Positions 46,683-58,556 of a DNA stretch of 64,000 nt are shown piece by piece. Numbering within the stretch: the stretch's first letter is position 1; each line of letters starts with the position of its first letter. The position numbers and the translations under genes are program-made. The DNA lies in assembly GCF_003441615.1 (NCBI RefSeq), contig NZ_CP031842.1, positions 2,426,001 to 2,490,000 on the forward strand, read 5' to 3'. The notes beneath the pieces are model-generated. The model saw only the letters and a program-made list of their open reading frames with translations. It did not search any database and was not told where the DNA came from. The DNA comes from Dechloromonas sp. HYN0024 (GTDB lineage: Bacteria; Pseudomonadota; Gammaproteobacteria; Burkholderiales; Rhodocyclaceae).

Positions 46683-47627
46683 ATGGAATTCTTCCGCATC
46701 CACAAAGACATTCCCTTCATGCGCCATGCGCTGAAGTTCAATGTCATTTCGCTCATCACCTTCCTGCTCGCCGTCGTCTTTCTGTTCACCAAGGGCCTGC
46801 ACCTGTCGGTTGAATTCACCGGCGGCACGCTGATCGAAACGCACTACCAGCAGGCGGCGGATCTCGAGAAGATTCGCGGCGCGCTGGGCAAGGCCGGTTT
46901 CTCGGACTATGCCGTGCAGAACTTCGGTTCGTCGCAGGACGTCATGATCCGCCTGCCGCTCAAGGCTGATCAGAGCAGCAACCAGATCGGCGAATCGGTC
47001 ATGAAGTCGCTGGAAGCCGAAGCGCCGGGTGCCGAATTGCGCCGCGTCGAGTTCGTCGGCCCGCAGGTCGGCAAGGAACTCGCTGAAAATGGCGCGATGG
47101 CGCTGTTGCTCGTCGTCATCGGCATCGTCATCTACCTCGCCTTCCGCTTCGAATGGCGCTTCTCGGTGTCGGCCATCATCGCCAACCTGCACGACGTCAT
47201 CATCATTCTTGGCTTCTTCGCCTTCTTCCAGTGGGAGTTCTCGCTCTCGGTGCTGGCGGCGGTACTGGCCGTACTCGGCTACTCCGTCAATGAATCGGTG
47301 GTGGTCTTCGACCGGGTCCGTGAAACCTTCAAGAAGGTGCGCGGCCTGACCACCCCGGAAGTGCTCGACCACGCCATTACCAGCACGATCAGCCGGACCA
47401 TCATCACGCACGGCTGTACGCAGCTGATGGTGCTGTCGATGCTCATCTTCGGCGGCGAAACCCTGCACTACTTCGCCATGGCGCTGACCATCGGTATCTG
47501 CTTCGGCATCTACTCCTCGGTCCTCGTCGCCAGCCCGCTGGTCATGTGGCTGGGTGTTTCGCGCGAGCAATTCATCGTCAAGCCCAAAGTTGTCGAAGGT
47601 GCCAACGAAGAAGGCGCGGTGGTATGA
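46683..47627 (+). CDS. secF: Protein translocase subunit SecF
   Basis: A 314-aa partner of SecD. The first span (FNVISLITFLLAVVFLF) is followed by VEFTGGTLIE, and later spans include GYSVNESVVVFDRVRE. It overlaps the cytochrome b gene by 4 bases (ATGA), which links that gene to the sec operon. Confidence 0.97.
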   Translation: MEFFRIHKDIPFMRHALKFNVISLITFLLAVVFLFTKGLHLSVEFTGGTLIETHYQQAADLEKIRGALGKAGFSDYAVQNFGSSQDVMIRLPLKADQSSNQIGESVMKSLEAEAPGAELRRVEFVGPQVGKELAENGAMALLLVVIGIVIYLAFRFEWRFSVSAIIANLHDVIIILGFFAFFQWEFSLSVLAAVLAVLGYSVNESVVVFDRVRETFKKVRGLTTPEVLDHAITSTISRTIITHGCTQLMVLSMLIFGGETLHYFAMALTIGICFGIYSSVLVASPLVMWLGVSREQFIVKPKVVEGANEEGAVV

Positions 47628-48310
47628 AGAAGGTTCTGGTCTGGGATCTGCCCACCCGGCTATTTCACTGGCTGCTGGTTGCCGCTATCGCCGGGGCCTA
47701 TTTCACCGGCGAGAACGGCGGCAATTGGCTGGTCTGGCATGAACGCCTGGGCATCCTCATCGTCGGCCTGATCGCCTTCCGTCTGGCCTGGGGCTTCGCC
47801 GGCTCAACCTACGCCCGCTTCGCCACCTTCGTGCGCGGCCCGGTTGCCATCAAGTCCTACCTGGCCGGCCAGTGGCAAGGTCTCGGTCACAATCCGCTGG
47901 GCGCCCTCTCGGTCCTCGGCCTGCTCACTCTGGTTGCCTTGCAGTTCAGCACCGGCCTGTTTGCCCAAAACGACGACACCGGCTTCGCCGGCCCCTTCTA
48001 CGCTCTGGTCAGCGACCAGTTGGGCGGACTGGCGACCAGCCTGCACCACAAGATATTCGACGTGCTGATGATTCTGATCGGACTGCATGTCGCCGCCATC
48101 GTTTATTACGTGCGGGTCAAGAAGGACAATCTGGTCAAGCCAATGATCACCGGCCACAAGGAAGTCAGCCACGGCGATAGCGCCCGCGGTGGCAGTCTGC
48201 CTGCGCTGATCTTTGCCCTGCTGGTCGGCCTGGCCGCAAGCTACGGCGCCTCCGGTGCCTGGGTGGAGAAGCCCCCCGCCCCACCGGCGGCAGCAACGCC
48301 AGCCTGGTAA
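47624..48310 (+). CDS. Diheme cytochrome b (b561-like) membrane protein
   Basis: A 228-aa protein with four to five membrane spans and histidines placed as heme b ligands (TRLFHWLLV; WLVWHERLG; LHHKIFDVLM; GLHVAAIVYY). The C-terminus is a proline/alanine tail. It probably transfers electrons from quinol or to a soluble cytochrome. The start overlaps the secF stop; an upstream in-frame ATG is rejected. A cytochrome c' gene faces it across a shared terminator. Confidence 0.88.
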   Translation: MKKVLVWDLPTRLFHWLLVAAIAGAYFTGENGGNWLVWHERLGILIVGLIAFRLAWGFAGSTYARFATFVRGPVAIKSYLAGQWQGLGHNPLGALSVLGLLTLVALQFSTGLFAQNDDTGFAGPFYALVSDQLGGLATSLHHKIFDVLMILIGLHVAAIVYYVRVKKDNLVKPMITGHKEVSHGDSARGGSLPALIFALLVGLAASYGASGAWVEKPPAPPAAATPAW

Positions 48311-48342
48311 AAAGAAAGGCCGCCCATGGGCGGCCTTTCTTT
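48311..48342. terminator. Bidirectional terminator
   Basis: A perfect 15-bp inverted repeat (AAAGAAAGGCCGCCC) with a 2-base loop lies between two convergent genes, with A runs and T runs on both sides. Confidence 0.88.
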
Positions 48343-48363
48343 TGGTGCGATCAATCCCGCCGA

Positions 48364-48843
48364 TCAGTGTTCGTGGTTGTGCTCTTCCTCGCGGAATTTC
48401 TCATGGCAGGCCTTGCAGCTTTCGCCGACCTTACCGAACTGCACCTTCAACGCGGCAGCATCACCAGTGGCGGCAACCTTGGCCAGTTCGTTGGCTTCCT
48501 TGTTGAAGGCAACAGCCACCTTGCCGACGCCTTCCTTGTCGGTGAACAAAGCTGCCTTGGCACGCGTGGTCTCCCAGCCCTTGCCCTTGTCGCTACCCGG
48601 AACGTAGAGCGCGCCCATGCCGGAATTGGCCGTGGCGGCGATGACGTTGGCGGCGGCAATGGCCTGTTCCTTGTTGAAGGAAGCCGGATTGTCGATGAGC
48701 ATGCCTTTGAGCTTGCCCATATTCCAGGCCATGAAGGTATAACCAGACTGACGGAACTTGATCGCGTCACTGGTCTTGAGTTGAGCCGATGCCGTACCGG
48801 CGATGGTGAGCGCCAGAGTGGCGAGCAACAGCTTTGATTTCAT
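48364..48843 (-). CDS. Cytochrome c'
   Basis: A 159-aa periplasmic protein: signal peptide (LLATLALTIAGTASA), a four-helix bundle with IKFRQSGYTFMAWNMGKL in helix A, and the heme site CKACH near the C-terminus, followed by a His/Glu-rich tail (EEEHNHEH). Cytochromes c' bind nitric oxide and can protect denitrifiers from it, which fits the nir genes in this genome. Confidence 0.93.
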   Translation of the reverse strand: MKSKLLLATLALTIAGTASAQLKTSDAIKFRQSGYTFMAWNMGKLKGMLIDNPASFNKEQAIAAANVIAATANSGMGALYVPGSDKGKGWETTRAKAALFTDKEGVGKVAVAFNKEANELAKVAATGDAAALKVQFGKVGESCKACHEKFREEEHNHEH

Positions 48844-48945
48844 GCGGATTCTCCGTTATTAGAGGGTAAAAAATAGCCTGACATCGGGTTAACGAGTTCA
48901 GGCCATTACTTATTCCATCGAAATTATAAGGGCTTGAAGCCCGAA

Positions 48946-49263
48946 TCAGATTTCAAATATGTGTTTGACACGCAGCGCCGGTGCGCCTTGTTCGATGGCG
49001 ATGAGGCGGGCGATATTCGGATGCTTGCCGGGGTTGAGGCGCTCGTCTTCAGTATGCTCGGCAAAAATTTCCATGCCTTTCCTGGCGGCCTCGGCATTGA
49101 TCGAACCATAGGTCTGGGCCAGGTGGTTGTAAACTGCCAGCGAACCCTGGCTGCCCGGCTTGTTTTCAATGCTGGCGACCAGCACATCGTCCTTGTCGAG
49201 CAGGTTGATGGCGGCAAGATGGGAGATGCCGGGGAGCTTTTTCAGATTTTCAGCAAAAGACAT
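48946..49263 (-). CDS. DUF2322 family protein
   Basis: A 105-aa cytoplasmic protein (NLKKLPGISHLAAINLLDKD; GSLAVYNHLAQTYGSINAEA) matching the DUF2322 family found in betaproteobacteria. Function unknown. It directly follows the zinc-ribbon gene, with no gap. Confidence 0.85.
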   Translation of the reverse strand: MSFAENLKKLPGISHLAAINLLDKDDVLVASIENKPGSQGSLAVYNHLAQTYGSINAEAARKGMEIFAEHTEDERLNPGKHPNIARLIAIEQGAPALRVKHIFEI

Positions 49264-49539
49264 TTATTTCCATTCCCGTTTGGCTTTGACCAGGCCGACG
49301 ATCAGCCCGGTGGTGAAGGTGACGGCCGGAATGATGAAGGCAATCGCCTTGATGCCGCGCTCCGGGCCGAATTGAAAGAGCAGCCAGACCGTCGGCAGCA
49401 GGCCGAGGCCAAGCCCGAGCAGGCCGCCCCGAATGCCACCGTTGATCACTTGCCGGTCGGTAGTCTTGTGCTCACCGGTGCAATGCGGACAGTAAATGGC
49501 ATCGGCCGGCACTTCCTGACCGCATTGGCTGCACTGCAT
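49264..49539 (-). CDS. Small zinc-ribbon membrane protein
   Basis: A 91-aa protein with an N-terminal zinc ribbon (CSQCG, CPHC) and two membrane segments (GGIRGGLLGLGLGLLPTVWL; FIIPAVTFTTGLIVGLV). Role unknown. It is adjacent to purB (stop-start contact) and co-directional. Confidence 0.8.
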   Translation of the reverse strand: MQCSQCGQEVPADAIYCPHCTGEHKTTDRQVINGGIRGGLLGLGLGLLPTVWLLFQFGPERGIKAIAFIIPAVTFTTGLIVGLVKAKREWK

Positions 49540-50937
<1,398 letters not shown>

Positions 50938-51001
50938 TTACCTGCCCGGAGAAGCCCTCGCCATACGCTATAATCGAAGTCCCCAAATCACAGAGCTCAC
51001 G

Positions 51002-51610
51002 ATGAAGCTGATCGGCTCCCACACCAGCCCGTTTGTCCGCAAAGTACGGATCGTTCTGGCTGAAAAAAAGATCGACTACGAACTCGTCATCAATTCTCCC
51101 TGGCTTGAAGACAGCACAGTTCCCGACATCAATCCGCTGGGCAAGATCCCGGTGCTGGTCCTTGACGACAACACGCCGCTGTTCGACTCGCGGGTCATTG
51201 TCGAATACATCGACAACGTCACCCCCAACAACAAGCTCTTCCCGGCCCCCAACCGCGAACGGACCGAGGTCAAGCGCTGGGAAGCCCTGGCTGACGGGCT
51301 GTGCGATGCAGCCGTGGCGGCCCTGCTTGAAGGCAAGCGCCCGAAGAAGGAACAGAGCGCCAGCTGGATCAAGCGTCAGCAGGACAAGGTGACGCGCAGC
51401 CTGGCCTTCATGGCCGGCGAACTGGGCGACAAGACCTTTTGCATGGGCACCCACTTTTCGATGGCCGACATTGCCGTCGGTACGGCGCTCGGCTATCTGT
51501 GCTTCCGCTTCCCCGACATTGCCTGGCAGGAAAGCCACCCGAATCTGGCCAAGCTCTACGACAAGCTGCTGCAACGTCCGCCCTTTGCCGACACCGTTCC
51601 GCACGACTGA
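51002..51610 (+). CDS. Glutathione S-transferase family protein
   Basis: A 202-aa protein. The N-terminal thioredoxin-like domain starts KLIGSHTSPFVRKVRIVLAE with the cis-Pro/SR motif near PLFDSRVIVEYID. The helical C-terminal domain carries FSMADIAVGTALGYL. The ATG at 51002 suits this fold. A terminator follows directly. Confidence 0.92.
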   Translation: MKLIGSHTSPFVRKVRIVLAEKKIDYELVINSPWLEDSTVPDINPLGKIPVLVLDDNTPLFDSRVIVEYIDNVTPNNKLFPAPNRERTEVKRWEALADGLCDAAVAALLEGKRPKKEQSASWIKRQQDKVTRSLAFMAGELGDKTFCMGTHFSMADIAVGTALGYLCFRFPDIAWQESHPNLAKLYDKLLQRPPFADTVPHD

Positions 51611-51613
51611 CCG

Positions 51614-51639
51614 AAAAGGCGCCGCTGGCGCCTTTTTTT
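51614..51639 (+). terminator. Rho-independent terminator after the GST gene
   Basis: AAAAGGCGCC / GGCGCCTTTT with a 3-base loop, then T run. Confidence 0.85.
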
Positions 51640-51743
51640 CGCCCCGACCATGCAAAAGTCATGGCAAACTGATCAGCCCGACCGCCAACAAGCCCATCGA
51701 CAGGATTCACGCCCCCGTTCCCCATTAGAGATCAGCCTGGCCC

Positions 51744-54191
51744 ATGAGTGCATCAACCCCTTCTCCCCACGGCGAGCAACTGCGCGAAGCGCTGATTGAC
51801 GAGGCTTACCATCAGGGCTACGGCGGCATTCCGATGACCCTGATCGTCATTGGCGGACTGATCATCATTCACTGGATCAACGCCGGCGAATTGCTCAACC
51901 CGTGGTGGCTGGCCGGCGCCCTCACCCTCACCATCGCCCGCCTCCTCAGCCTGCTGCGTTTCGCCAATGAAAAGCAGACCATGTCGGTCAGCCAGAAGGA
52001 GTCGCTGTTTGTCGTCCCCGTCATCCTCATGGCCCTGCTCTGGGGGGCGCTCGCTCCGCTGACCTTTGCTGCAGCCAACACCATCGAGCGACTGACCATG
52101 GTCTGCGTCCTCTCCGGCATGGCCGGCGGAGCGGCCACCGTACTGGCCCCACTGCGCTGGTCGGCACGGTTTTACCTGACCTGCTGCCTGGTCCCCATTT
52201 CCATCCTGATCTTCGATGCTCCCGGCGGCGGCCCGGCCCTCAGTGGCCTGGCCCTCGGCTTTCTCGGCATCATGTTCGTCAGCCATGGCCAGGCCCGACG
52301 GATGCTGGTCGAGGCCAAGACCAGCCTGTTCGACAAGCAATCGCTGCTGACTGATGCCTACCGGCAACAGGAAGTGGTCAATCGGCTCAACGCCGCCCTG
52401 GAATCCTCCCAGGCCGCCCTGCAGGATCACAACATCCGCCTTGAGCAAGTGGTCGAGGAACGCACCGCACGTATCCGACTGGCCTTCTCGGTGATCGAAA
52501 ACACGGCCGAAGCAGTCATGGTCATCACCGCCGAGGGCAAGATCATTGAAGTCAATCCGGCCTTCACCAACATAACCGGCTATACACCGGACGAGATCAT
52601 CGGCCAGCCGGCCAATATCCTGCAGGCCAGCATCGACGACCAGTCGGCCTATGCCGAGTTGTGGCGCGAGCTGATCGAAACGGGCAAGTGGTCAGGAGAA
52701 CTGTGGAGTTCGCGCAAGGATGGCAGCCTCTTTCTAGAGCGGCGCTCGATGGATGCGGTGCGCGACAAGCGTGGCCGGGTCACCCATTACGTCGCCGTTG
52801 CCAGCGACGTCACCGATGCCCATCACAAGGATGAACAGCTCCGGCACATGGCCAATCACGACCCGCTGACCGGCCTGCCCAATCGCGCGTTGTTGCTTGA
52901 GAAACTCAAACAGGGCATCGCCCAGGCCAGTCAGAACTCGGCCAAGCTGGGGGTATTCTTTCTCGACCTTGATCATTTCAAGAGCATCAACGACAGCCTA
53001 GGTCATCATATCGGTGACATCCTGCTGCGCGAGATATCCGTCCGTCTCAAGGGCTGCATTCGCCTTTCCGACACCCTGGCCCGCCTGGGCGGTGACGAGT
53101 TCGTCGTCATCATGAACAATGTCAGGGATACCGAAGACTGCTCACGACTGGCCCGAGCCCTGATTACCGCGCTTGAGCCGCCACTCGAGTTGAGCGAAAC
53201 GGTCATCCACATCCGCACCTCGATTGGTATAGCGGTTTATCCCGATGACAGCGACGATGCCAACACACTGATGAAAAATGCCGACATGGCGCTCTACGCG
53301 GCCAAGGCGGCCGGCCGGGGCACATTCGCCTTTTTCCAGCAGGACATGTCCACGCTGGCCAAGCAACGACTCGAATTCGAATACGAGTTGCGCGAGGCGC
53401 TGACCAACCGGGAACTGACCCTGCACTATCAGGCCAAGGTACACGCCATTGACCGGACCGTCGAAGGCTACGAGGCACTGATCCGCTGGAACCACCCGAA
53501 AAAGGGTCTGATTTCCCCCGAGCAATTCATTCCCATGGCCGAAGATGCTGGACTGGTCGATCTGATCGACCACTGGGTCGTCTCCGAGGCCTGCCGGCAA
53601 ATTGCCGATTGGCATGCCCGTGGCTTTGGCTGGCAGCGGGTTGCGGTCAACATCTCGTCGCGCCAGTTCCAACATGAAAATCTGGTCGCCCTTTTTCTCA
53701 AGGCCAGTGCCAGTCACGGCATTCCGGCCACGCTGATCGAGGTGGAGGTCACCGAAAGCTTCATCATGACGCAGCCGGATAAGGCCATCGCCACCTTGCA
53801 GGCTCTTCAGGCGGCAGGCATCACCGTTGCCATCGATGACTTCGGTACGGGCCACTCGAGCCTGGCCTATCTGCGCACGCTGCCGATCGACGTCGTCAAG
53901 ATCGACCGGATGTTCATCATGGAAGCCGTCAACGACCCGGTTTCGCAGGCCATCATCAAGGCCATTGTCGACCTGTGCACGACACTCGATCTCGAGGTCG
54001 TTGCGGAAGGGGTCGAAACCTACGCTCTGGTCGACATGCTCTGCGAGGCCGGCTGCTACATCCTGCAGGGACACTACTTCAGCAGTGCGGTCGCGCCGGC
54101 AACGCTCGAAGCCCAATGGTCACAAGGCAGCGGCGAGATCCTCCCGGTCGCCGAAAAAACCGGCGAGCCGGTCGATACCGCTAGCGAATAA
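51744..54191 (+). CDS. PAS-GGDEF-EAL cyclic-di-GMP protein
   Basis: An 815-aa inner-membrane protein. About six N-terminal spans (residues 30-185) are followed by a coiled stretch, a PAS domain ([20 protein letters not shown]), a GGDEF domain with intact LGGDEF near 450 and an EAL domain with [10 protein letters not shown] near 575 and [13 protein letters not shown] further on. Both active-site motifs look functional, so it may make and break cyclic di-GMP. The gene ends 11 bases into the convergent mnmA gene. Confidence 0.95.
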   Translation: MSASTPSPHGEQLREALIDEAYHQGYGGIPMTLIVIGGLIIIHWINAGELLNPWWLAGALTLTIARLLSLLRFANEKQTMSVSQKESLFVVPVILMALLWGALAPLTFAAANTIERLTMVCVLSGMAGGAATVLAPLRWSARFYLTCCLVPISILIFDAPGGGPALSGLALGFLGIMFVSHGQARRMLVEAKTSLFDKQSLLTDAYRQQEVVNRLNAALESSQAALQDHNIRLEQVVEERTARIRLAFSVIENTAEAVMVITAEGKIIEVNPAFTNITGYTPDEIIGQPANILQASIDDQSAYAELWRELIETGKWSGELWSSRKDGSLFLERRSMDAVRDKRGRVTHYVAVASDVTDAHHKDEQLRHMANHDPLTGLPNRALLLEKLKQGIAQASQNSAKLGVFFLDLDHFKSINDSLGHHIGDILLREISVRLKGCIRLSDTLARLGGDEFVVIMNNVRDTEDCSRLARALITALEPPLELSETVIHIRTSIGIAVYPDDSDDANTLMKNADMALYAAKAAGRGTFAFFQQDMSTLAKQRLEFEYELREALTNRELTLHYQAKVHAIDRTVEGYEALIRWNHPKKGLISPEQFIPMAEDAGLVDLIDHWVVSEACRQIADWHARGFGWQRVAVNISSRQFQHENLVALFLKASASHGIPATLIEVEVTESFIMTQPDKAIATLQALQAAGITVAIDDFGTGHSSLAYLRTLPIDVVKIDRMFIMEAVNDPVSQAIIKAIVDLCTTLDLEVVAEGVETYALVDMLCEAGCYILQGHYFSSAVAPATLEAQWSQGSGEILPVAEKTGEPVDTASE

Positions 54192-55278
54192 CGCCCCCGC
54201 CAAGACAGACACGGCTCTCGTAAAGCACCACCGACTGGCCTGGCGTCAATGCCCACTGCGGCTCGGCGAAATTGATCGTGCAGCTTTGACCATCGACAAC
54301 CCCGACCTCGCACGGCTGATCGGCCGTCCGGTAGCGCGGCTTGGCGGTATATACCCAATGCGTGTGGGGCGCCCGGCCGGAAACCCAGGACAACTGCTCG
54401 GCCACCAGTTCGCTCTTGAGCAGGGCCGGATGATCGTGCCCCTGCCCGACATAAAGCACATTCTTTTCCATATCCTTGCCGACGACGAACCAGGCATCGT
54501 GGTCACCGCCGCCAGGCTGTCCCTTTTCCTTCAGCCCTCCGATATGCAGCCCCTTGCGCTGGCCCATGGTGTGGAACATCAAGCCGTCGTGCTCGCCAAG
54601 CACCTTGCCGTCGTCAAGACGACGGATTTCGCCCTTTTTCGGCGGCAGGTAACGGGCAAGAAAATCCTTGAACGGCCGTTCGCCGATAAAGCAGATGCCG
54701 GTCGAGTCCTTCTTGGTCGCCACATGCAGGTTTTCCGCCTCGGCGATCTTGCGCACCTCGCGCTTGTAAAGATCGGCCAGCGGAAACAGGGTCTTCGACA
54801 GTTGCGCCTGATTGAGGCGATAGAGGAAATAGCTTTGATCCTTGGTGCCGTCCTCGGCCTTGAGCAACTGGTATTCACCGTTGAACTCGCGGACGCCGGC
54901 ATAGTGGCCGGTAGCGATCCTGTCGGCGCCCAGTTGCATGGCGTGATCAAGGAAGGCCTTGAACTTGATTTCGGAGTTGCACAGGATGTCCGGATTCGGC
55001 GTCCGCCCGGCCTGGTATTCGCGCAGAAACTCAGCGAACACACGCTCGCGGTACTCGGCGGCGAAATTGACCACCTCGACATCAATGCCGATACGATCGG
55101 CGACGCTCATGACGTCGATCAGGTCCTGGCGCGACGAACAGTACTCCTCGGTATCATCGTCCTCCCAGTTTTTCATGAAGAGACCGATCACCTTCCAGCC
55201 CTGACGCTTGAGCAGCAAGGCCGCAACGGAAGAGTCAACACCGCCGGACAGGCCGACCACTACAGTTTTTTCAGACAT
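54181..55278 (-). CDS. mnmA: tRNA 2-thiouridylase
   Basis: A 365-aa enzyme placing sulfur on U34 of Glu, Gln and Lys tRNAs. The PP-loop is [15 protein letters not shown]. The catalytic cysteines lie in [10 protein letters not shown] and [12 protein letters not shown]. It converges on the GGDEF-EAL gene with an 11-base overlap and follows the next gene (8-base overlap). Confidence 0.97.
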   Translation of the reverse strand: MSEKTVVVGLSGGVDSSVAALLLKRQGWKVIGLFMKNWEDDDTEEYCSSRQDLIDVMSVADRIGIDVEVVNFAAEYRERVFAEFLREYQAGRTPNPDILCNSEIKFKAFLDHAMQLGADRIATGHYAGVREFNGEYQLLKAEDGTKDQSYFLYRLNQAQLSKTLFPLADLYKREVRKIAEAENLHVATKKDSTGICFIGERPFKDFLARYLPPKKGEIRRLDDGKVLGEHDGLMFHTMGQRKGLHIGGLKEKGQPGGGDHDAWFVVGKDMEKNVLYVGQGHDHPALLKSELVAEQLSWVSGRAPHTHWVYTAKPRYRTADQPCEVGVVDGQSCTINFAEPQWALTPGQSVVLYESRVCLGGGVIR

Positions 55279-55825
55279 CGGGCCCAGCCCCTTTCATCCA
55301 TTCACCCAGCGGCAGGATCACCGCAGGCTGTCCATTATCAACGAACCAGCTATCGACGACGAAGCGCCCTGCCTCACCCGCCGCTTTTTCTTCAATCAGG
55401 GCCGACCAATGGACGAACAACATCTTGGCAAACCCGCGCTCGACTGGCGCCAATACCCCATGCCAGCGCAGATAGTGCCGCGCCTCAAGCATTTTGAGCA
55501 GGCGCGTTGTCGACGTTGAATGATCAATGCAGTCCATTTTGCCCGGCATGTGCCCATCGGCGTAGTTGCCGCCGCGATCATTGTGGATATACGACTGTTC
55601 GCCGGCCCAGGCATAGAGCCGTCCGATCACCTCAGCCAGCCGGCCGCGCTCGGATTCGGCATCCTCCGCCGCCGACAATATCCGGCGAACCTCGCCAAGC
55701 TGGCCTTCGGTAAAGCGAATATCCGCCTGCGCCACGCAACTGTAGCCGTAACAGACGCGCACCGACTCATCGGCCAGAACCGCGCCTGACAGCAAAAGGA
55801 GAAGGGCGAAATACCAGCGCCGCAT
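55271..55825 (-). CDS. Exported protein of unknown function
   Basis: A 184-aa protein with a signal peptide ([14 protein letters not shown]). Conserved-looking blocks are [12 protein letters not shown] and [23 protein letters not shown], in which Cys, Asp and His recall a papain-like or transglutaminase-like active site. This is suggestive only. It overlaps mnmA and touches the NUDIX gene. Confidence 0.75.
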   Translation of the reverse strand: MRRWYFALLLLLSGAVLADESVRVCYGYSCVAQADIRFTEGQLGEVRRILSAAEDAESERGRLAEVIGRLYAWAGEQSYIHNDRGGNYADGHMPGKMDCIDHSTSTTRLLKMLEARHYLRWHGVLAPVERGFAKMLFVHWSALIEEKAAGEAGRFVVDSWFVDNGQPAVILPLGEWMKGAGPDV

Positions 55826-56274
55826 CAGCCGTAATGGACCAACAGGTCAAGCGGATACCGCCGGCCGGCAAGATGATCCTCGATGCAGCGCAGAATCAAC
55901 GGGCTGCGATGCCTGTTCTGGCTGGCCTTCACTTCATCGAGCGTCAGCCAGCGGGCGGCGACGATACCGTCATCGAGCCGGCGACCGGCCTCGTAGCCGC
56001 GCAATTCGCCGGCAAAGGCAAAGCGCAGGTAGGTCGTGTCTTCCTTGGTCGGATGGGTCCAGTGGTAGATGCCGACCAGGTGGGTCGGCTTGAAATGGTA
56101 GGCGGTTTCCTCGAGCGTCTCGCGAACGACCGCATCGACCAGGGCCTCGCCTTCTTCAAGATGGCCGGCCGGCTGATTGAAGGCCAGCCCGACATCGGTC
56201 TCCTCCTCGACCAGCAGGAATTTGCCGTCACGCTGGACGACAGCAGCAACCGTAACGTGGGGTTTCCAGACCAT
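55825..56274 (-). CDS. NUDIX hydrolase (NudJ-like)
   Basis: A 149-aa pyrophosphohydrolase. The NUDIX box GHLEEGEALVDAVVRETLEE is complete. The N-terminus (PHVTVAAVVQRDGKFLLVEE) and length resemble NudJ, which hydrolyses nucleoside and thiamine pyrophosphates. It shares its stop with the start of the next gene, forming a tight cluster ending in mnmA. Confidence 0.92.
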   Translation of the reverse strand: MVWKPHVTVAAVVQRDGKFLLVEEETDVGLAFNQPAGHLEEGEALVDAVVRETLEETAYHFKPTHLVGIYHWTHPTKEDTTYLRFAFAGELRGYEAGRRLDDGIVAARWLTLDEVKASQNRHRSPLILRCIEDHLAGRRYPLDLLVHYG

Positions 56275-56363
56275 GAGAAAGCTCTATCGGCAAAAGCGCT
56301 ATTTTAACGTCTGATTTCGGCTAGAATTGTCGGCTTTGATACGCGCAAGACGGAGAATCGAAC

Positions 56364-57284
56364 ATGTCCATGTCGGATCGTGACGGCTTTATTTGGCAAG
56401 ACGGCAAACTGGTGCCCTGGCGTGAAGCCACCACCCACGTCCTCACCCACTCCCTGCACTATGGCATGGGGGTATTCGAGGGCGTCCGTGCCTACAAGAC
56501 CGAGCGCGGCACGGCGATTTTCCGCCTCAAGGAACATACCGAGCGCCTGTTCCGTTCGGCCCACATCTTCCAGATGCAGATGCCGTATTCGGCCGAAGAG
56601 CTGAACGAAGCACAGAAGGAAGTCATTCGCGCCAACAAGCTGGAGTCCGGCTATCTGCGTCCGCTCGCCTTCTACGGCTCGGAAAAGATGGGTGTTTCGC
56701 CCAAGGGCGCCAAGGTGCACGTCATCATCGCCGCCTGGCCGTGGGGCGCCTACCTCGGCGAAGAAGGCATGCAGCGCGGCATCCGCATCAAGACCTCGTC
56801 CTTCACGCGTCACCATGTGAATATCACCATGGTCCGCGCCAAGGCCTCGGGCAACTACATGAACTCCATCCTCGCCAACAACGAGGCGACGGCTGATGGC
56901 TACGACGAAGCCCTGCTTCTCGATCCGGAAGGCTATGTCTGCGAAGGGGCTGGCGAAAACGTCTTCATCGTCAAGAACGGCAAGCTCTACACGCCCGACC
57001 TGACGGCCTGCCTCGAAGGCATCACGCGTGCCACGGTGATCCAGCTGGCCGGCGAAATGGGCGTTGAAGTGATTGAAAAGCGCATCACCCGCGACGAAGT
57101 CTATTGCGCCGATGAAGCCTTCTTCACCGGTACCGCCGCTGAAGTCACGCCGATCCGCGAACTCGACAACCGCCAGATCGGCGCCGGCCATCGCGGCCCG
57201 ATCACCAAGGCGCTGCAGGAAAAGTATTTCGACGTGGTCTATGGCCGCTCGGCAGCGCATGCCGACTGGCTCGCCACGGTCTAA
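56364..57284 (+). CDS. ilvE: Branched-chain amino acid aminotransferase
   Basis: A 306-aa PLP enzyme of fold type IV making leucine, isoleucine and valine. The N-terminus (DRDGFIWQDGKLVPW) and HYGMGVFEGVRAYKTERG are typical. The PLP-binding lysine is in VRAKASGNYMNS, and EGAGENVFIV binds the cofactor. It is followed by a small zinc-finger protein. Confidence 0.96.
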   Translation: MSMSDRDGFIWQDGKLVPWREATTHVLTHSLHYGMGVFEGVRAYKTERGTAIFRLKEHTERLFRSAHIFQMQMPYSAEELNEAQKEVIRANKLESGYLRPLAFYGSEKMGVSPKGAKVHVIIAAWPWGAYLGEEGMQRGIRIKTSSFTRHHVNITMVRAKASGNYMNSILANNEATADGYDEALLLDPEGYVCEGAGENVFIVKNGKLYTPDLTACLEGITRATVIQLAGEMGVEVIEKRITRDEVYCADEAFFTGTAAEVTPIRELDNRQIGAGHRGPITKALQEKYFDVVYGRSAAHADWLATV

Positions 57285-57298
57285 CCAGGGAGAACACG

Positions 57299-57487
57299 AT
57301 GTCCGACAAGAAATCCGTTGAAATCACCGCCCACGATCTGCCGCTGCACTGCCCGACCCCCGACGTCGCGCTGTGGAGCCAGCATCCGCGCGTCTTCCTC
57401 GACGTCCTCAAGACCGGCGAAGTAACCTGCCCGTATTGCTCGACCAAGTACGTGTTCACCGGCGAAGCGCCCAAGGGGCATCACTGA
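57299..57487 (+). CDS. Small zinc-finger protein
   Basis: A 62-aa protein with a CHCC-type finger: HCPTP near the start, WSQHPRVFLDV in the middle, and CPYCSTKY near the end. Similar to the zinc-finger domain of complex I NDUFS6, found as a short protein in proteobacteria. It follows ilvE by 14 bases. Confidence 0.88.
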   Translation: MSDKKSVEITAHDLPLHCPTPDVALWSQHPRVFLDVLKTGEVTCPYCSTKYVFTGEAPKGHH

Positions 57488-57545
57488 TAGCTTTTGCCTG
57501 CCGGTCATTCGTTGCGAACGACCGGCAAGCGGCGATCACCAACGC

Positions 57546-58556
57546 ATGAAAGCCCTCATCGTCGCCCCCTCCTGGATCGGCGACACCATCATGGCGCAGC
57601 CGCTGTTCGCGCGACTGCATGCCAAGCATCCCGGCCTCCAGCTCGATGCCATCGCTCCGCGCTGGGTAGCGCCTGTCCTCCTGCGCATGGCCGAGATCAG
57701 TGAGGTTATCGACAGCCCCTTCGGCCACGGCCAGCTGTCGCTGAAACCACGCTGGAAGCTGGCCCGCCTGCTGGCGGCACGCAACTACGATGCGGTCTAC
57801 GTCCTGCCCAATTCGCTCAAATCGGCACTGGTACCGTGGCTGGCCGGCATTCCCCAACGCATCGGCTTTACCGGCGAATCGCGCTACGGCCTGATCAATA
57901 TCCGCCACAACCTGGACAAAATCGCCCTGCCGCTCATGGTCGAACGCTTTGCCCAACTGGCTGAAGCGCCCGGCGCACCGCTACCGAAACCGATTGCCCA
58001 TCCGAAAATCCGGTCGACGGCGAATACCCAGCAAACGACACTGGCCGAACTCGGCCTTAACCGCCCTCAGCGCATCGTCGCCTTCTGCCCCGGGGCCGAA
58101 TACGGTCCGGCCAAACGCTGGCCGGCTGCCCACTTCGCTGCTCTGGCCAACAAGCTGGCGGCACAGGGCTTTACCGTATGGTTTTTCGGCTCACCGAAAG
58201 ATCACGCCGTCGCCGAGGAAATCTCGCAACTGGCCCCCGGCCTCTGCCGCAACCTGTGCGGCGCCACCTCGCTGGCCCAGGCCGTTGACCTGCTGGCCAT
58301 GAGCGAACTGGTCGTCTGCAACGACTCGGGGCTGATGCATGTTGCCGCCGCGCTCGACCGCCCGATCGTTGCCCTCTACGGCTCGTCATCGCCCGGCTTC
58401 ACGCCGCCCCTTTCCGAGCAGGCCGACATCGTCAGCCTGAACCTCGATTGCAGCCCGTGTTTCAAACGCGACTGCCCACTCGGCCATCTTGACTGCCTGA
58501 ACAAGCTATCGCCGGAACTGGTCTTTGCCGCCTGCCAGAAAAGGATAGCCGGATGA
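57546..58556 (+). CDS. waaF: ADP-heptose:LPS heptosyltransferase II
   Basis: A 336-aa glycosyltransferase family 9 enzyme adding the second heptose to the LPS inner core. Motifs are IVAPSWIGDTIMAQPLFARL at the start, PGAEYGPAKRWPAAHFA in the C-terminal domain, and ELVVCNDSGLMHVAAALDRP. It overlaps the next gene by 4 bases. Confidence 0.95.
   Translation: MKALIVAPSWIGDTIMAQPLFARLHAKHPGLQLDAIAPRWVAPVLLRMAEISEVIDSPFGHGQLSLKPRWKLARLLAARNYDAVYVLPNSLKSALVPWLAGIPQRIGFTGESRYGLINIRHNLDKIALPLMVERFAQLAEAPGAPLPKPIAHPKIRSTANTQQTTLAELGLNRPQRIVAFCPGAEYGPAKRWPAAHFAALANKLAAQGFTVWFFGSPKDHAVAEEISQLAPGLCRNLCGATSLAQAVDLLAMSELVVCNDSGLMHVAAALDRPIVALYGSSSPGFTPPLSEQADIVSLNLDCSPCFKRDCPLGHLDCLNKLSPELVFAACQKRIAG

Noticed and set aside
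53827-55497. Rightward frame of 556 codons over the end of the GGDEF-EAL gene and mnmA
   Set aside because: It spans two real genes in the wrong frame and strand, and has no ribosome site or domain.
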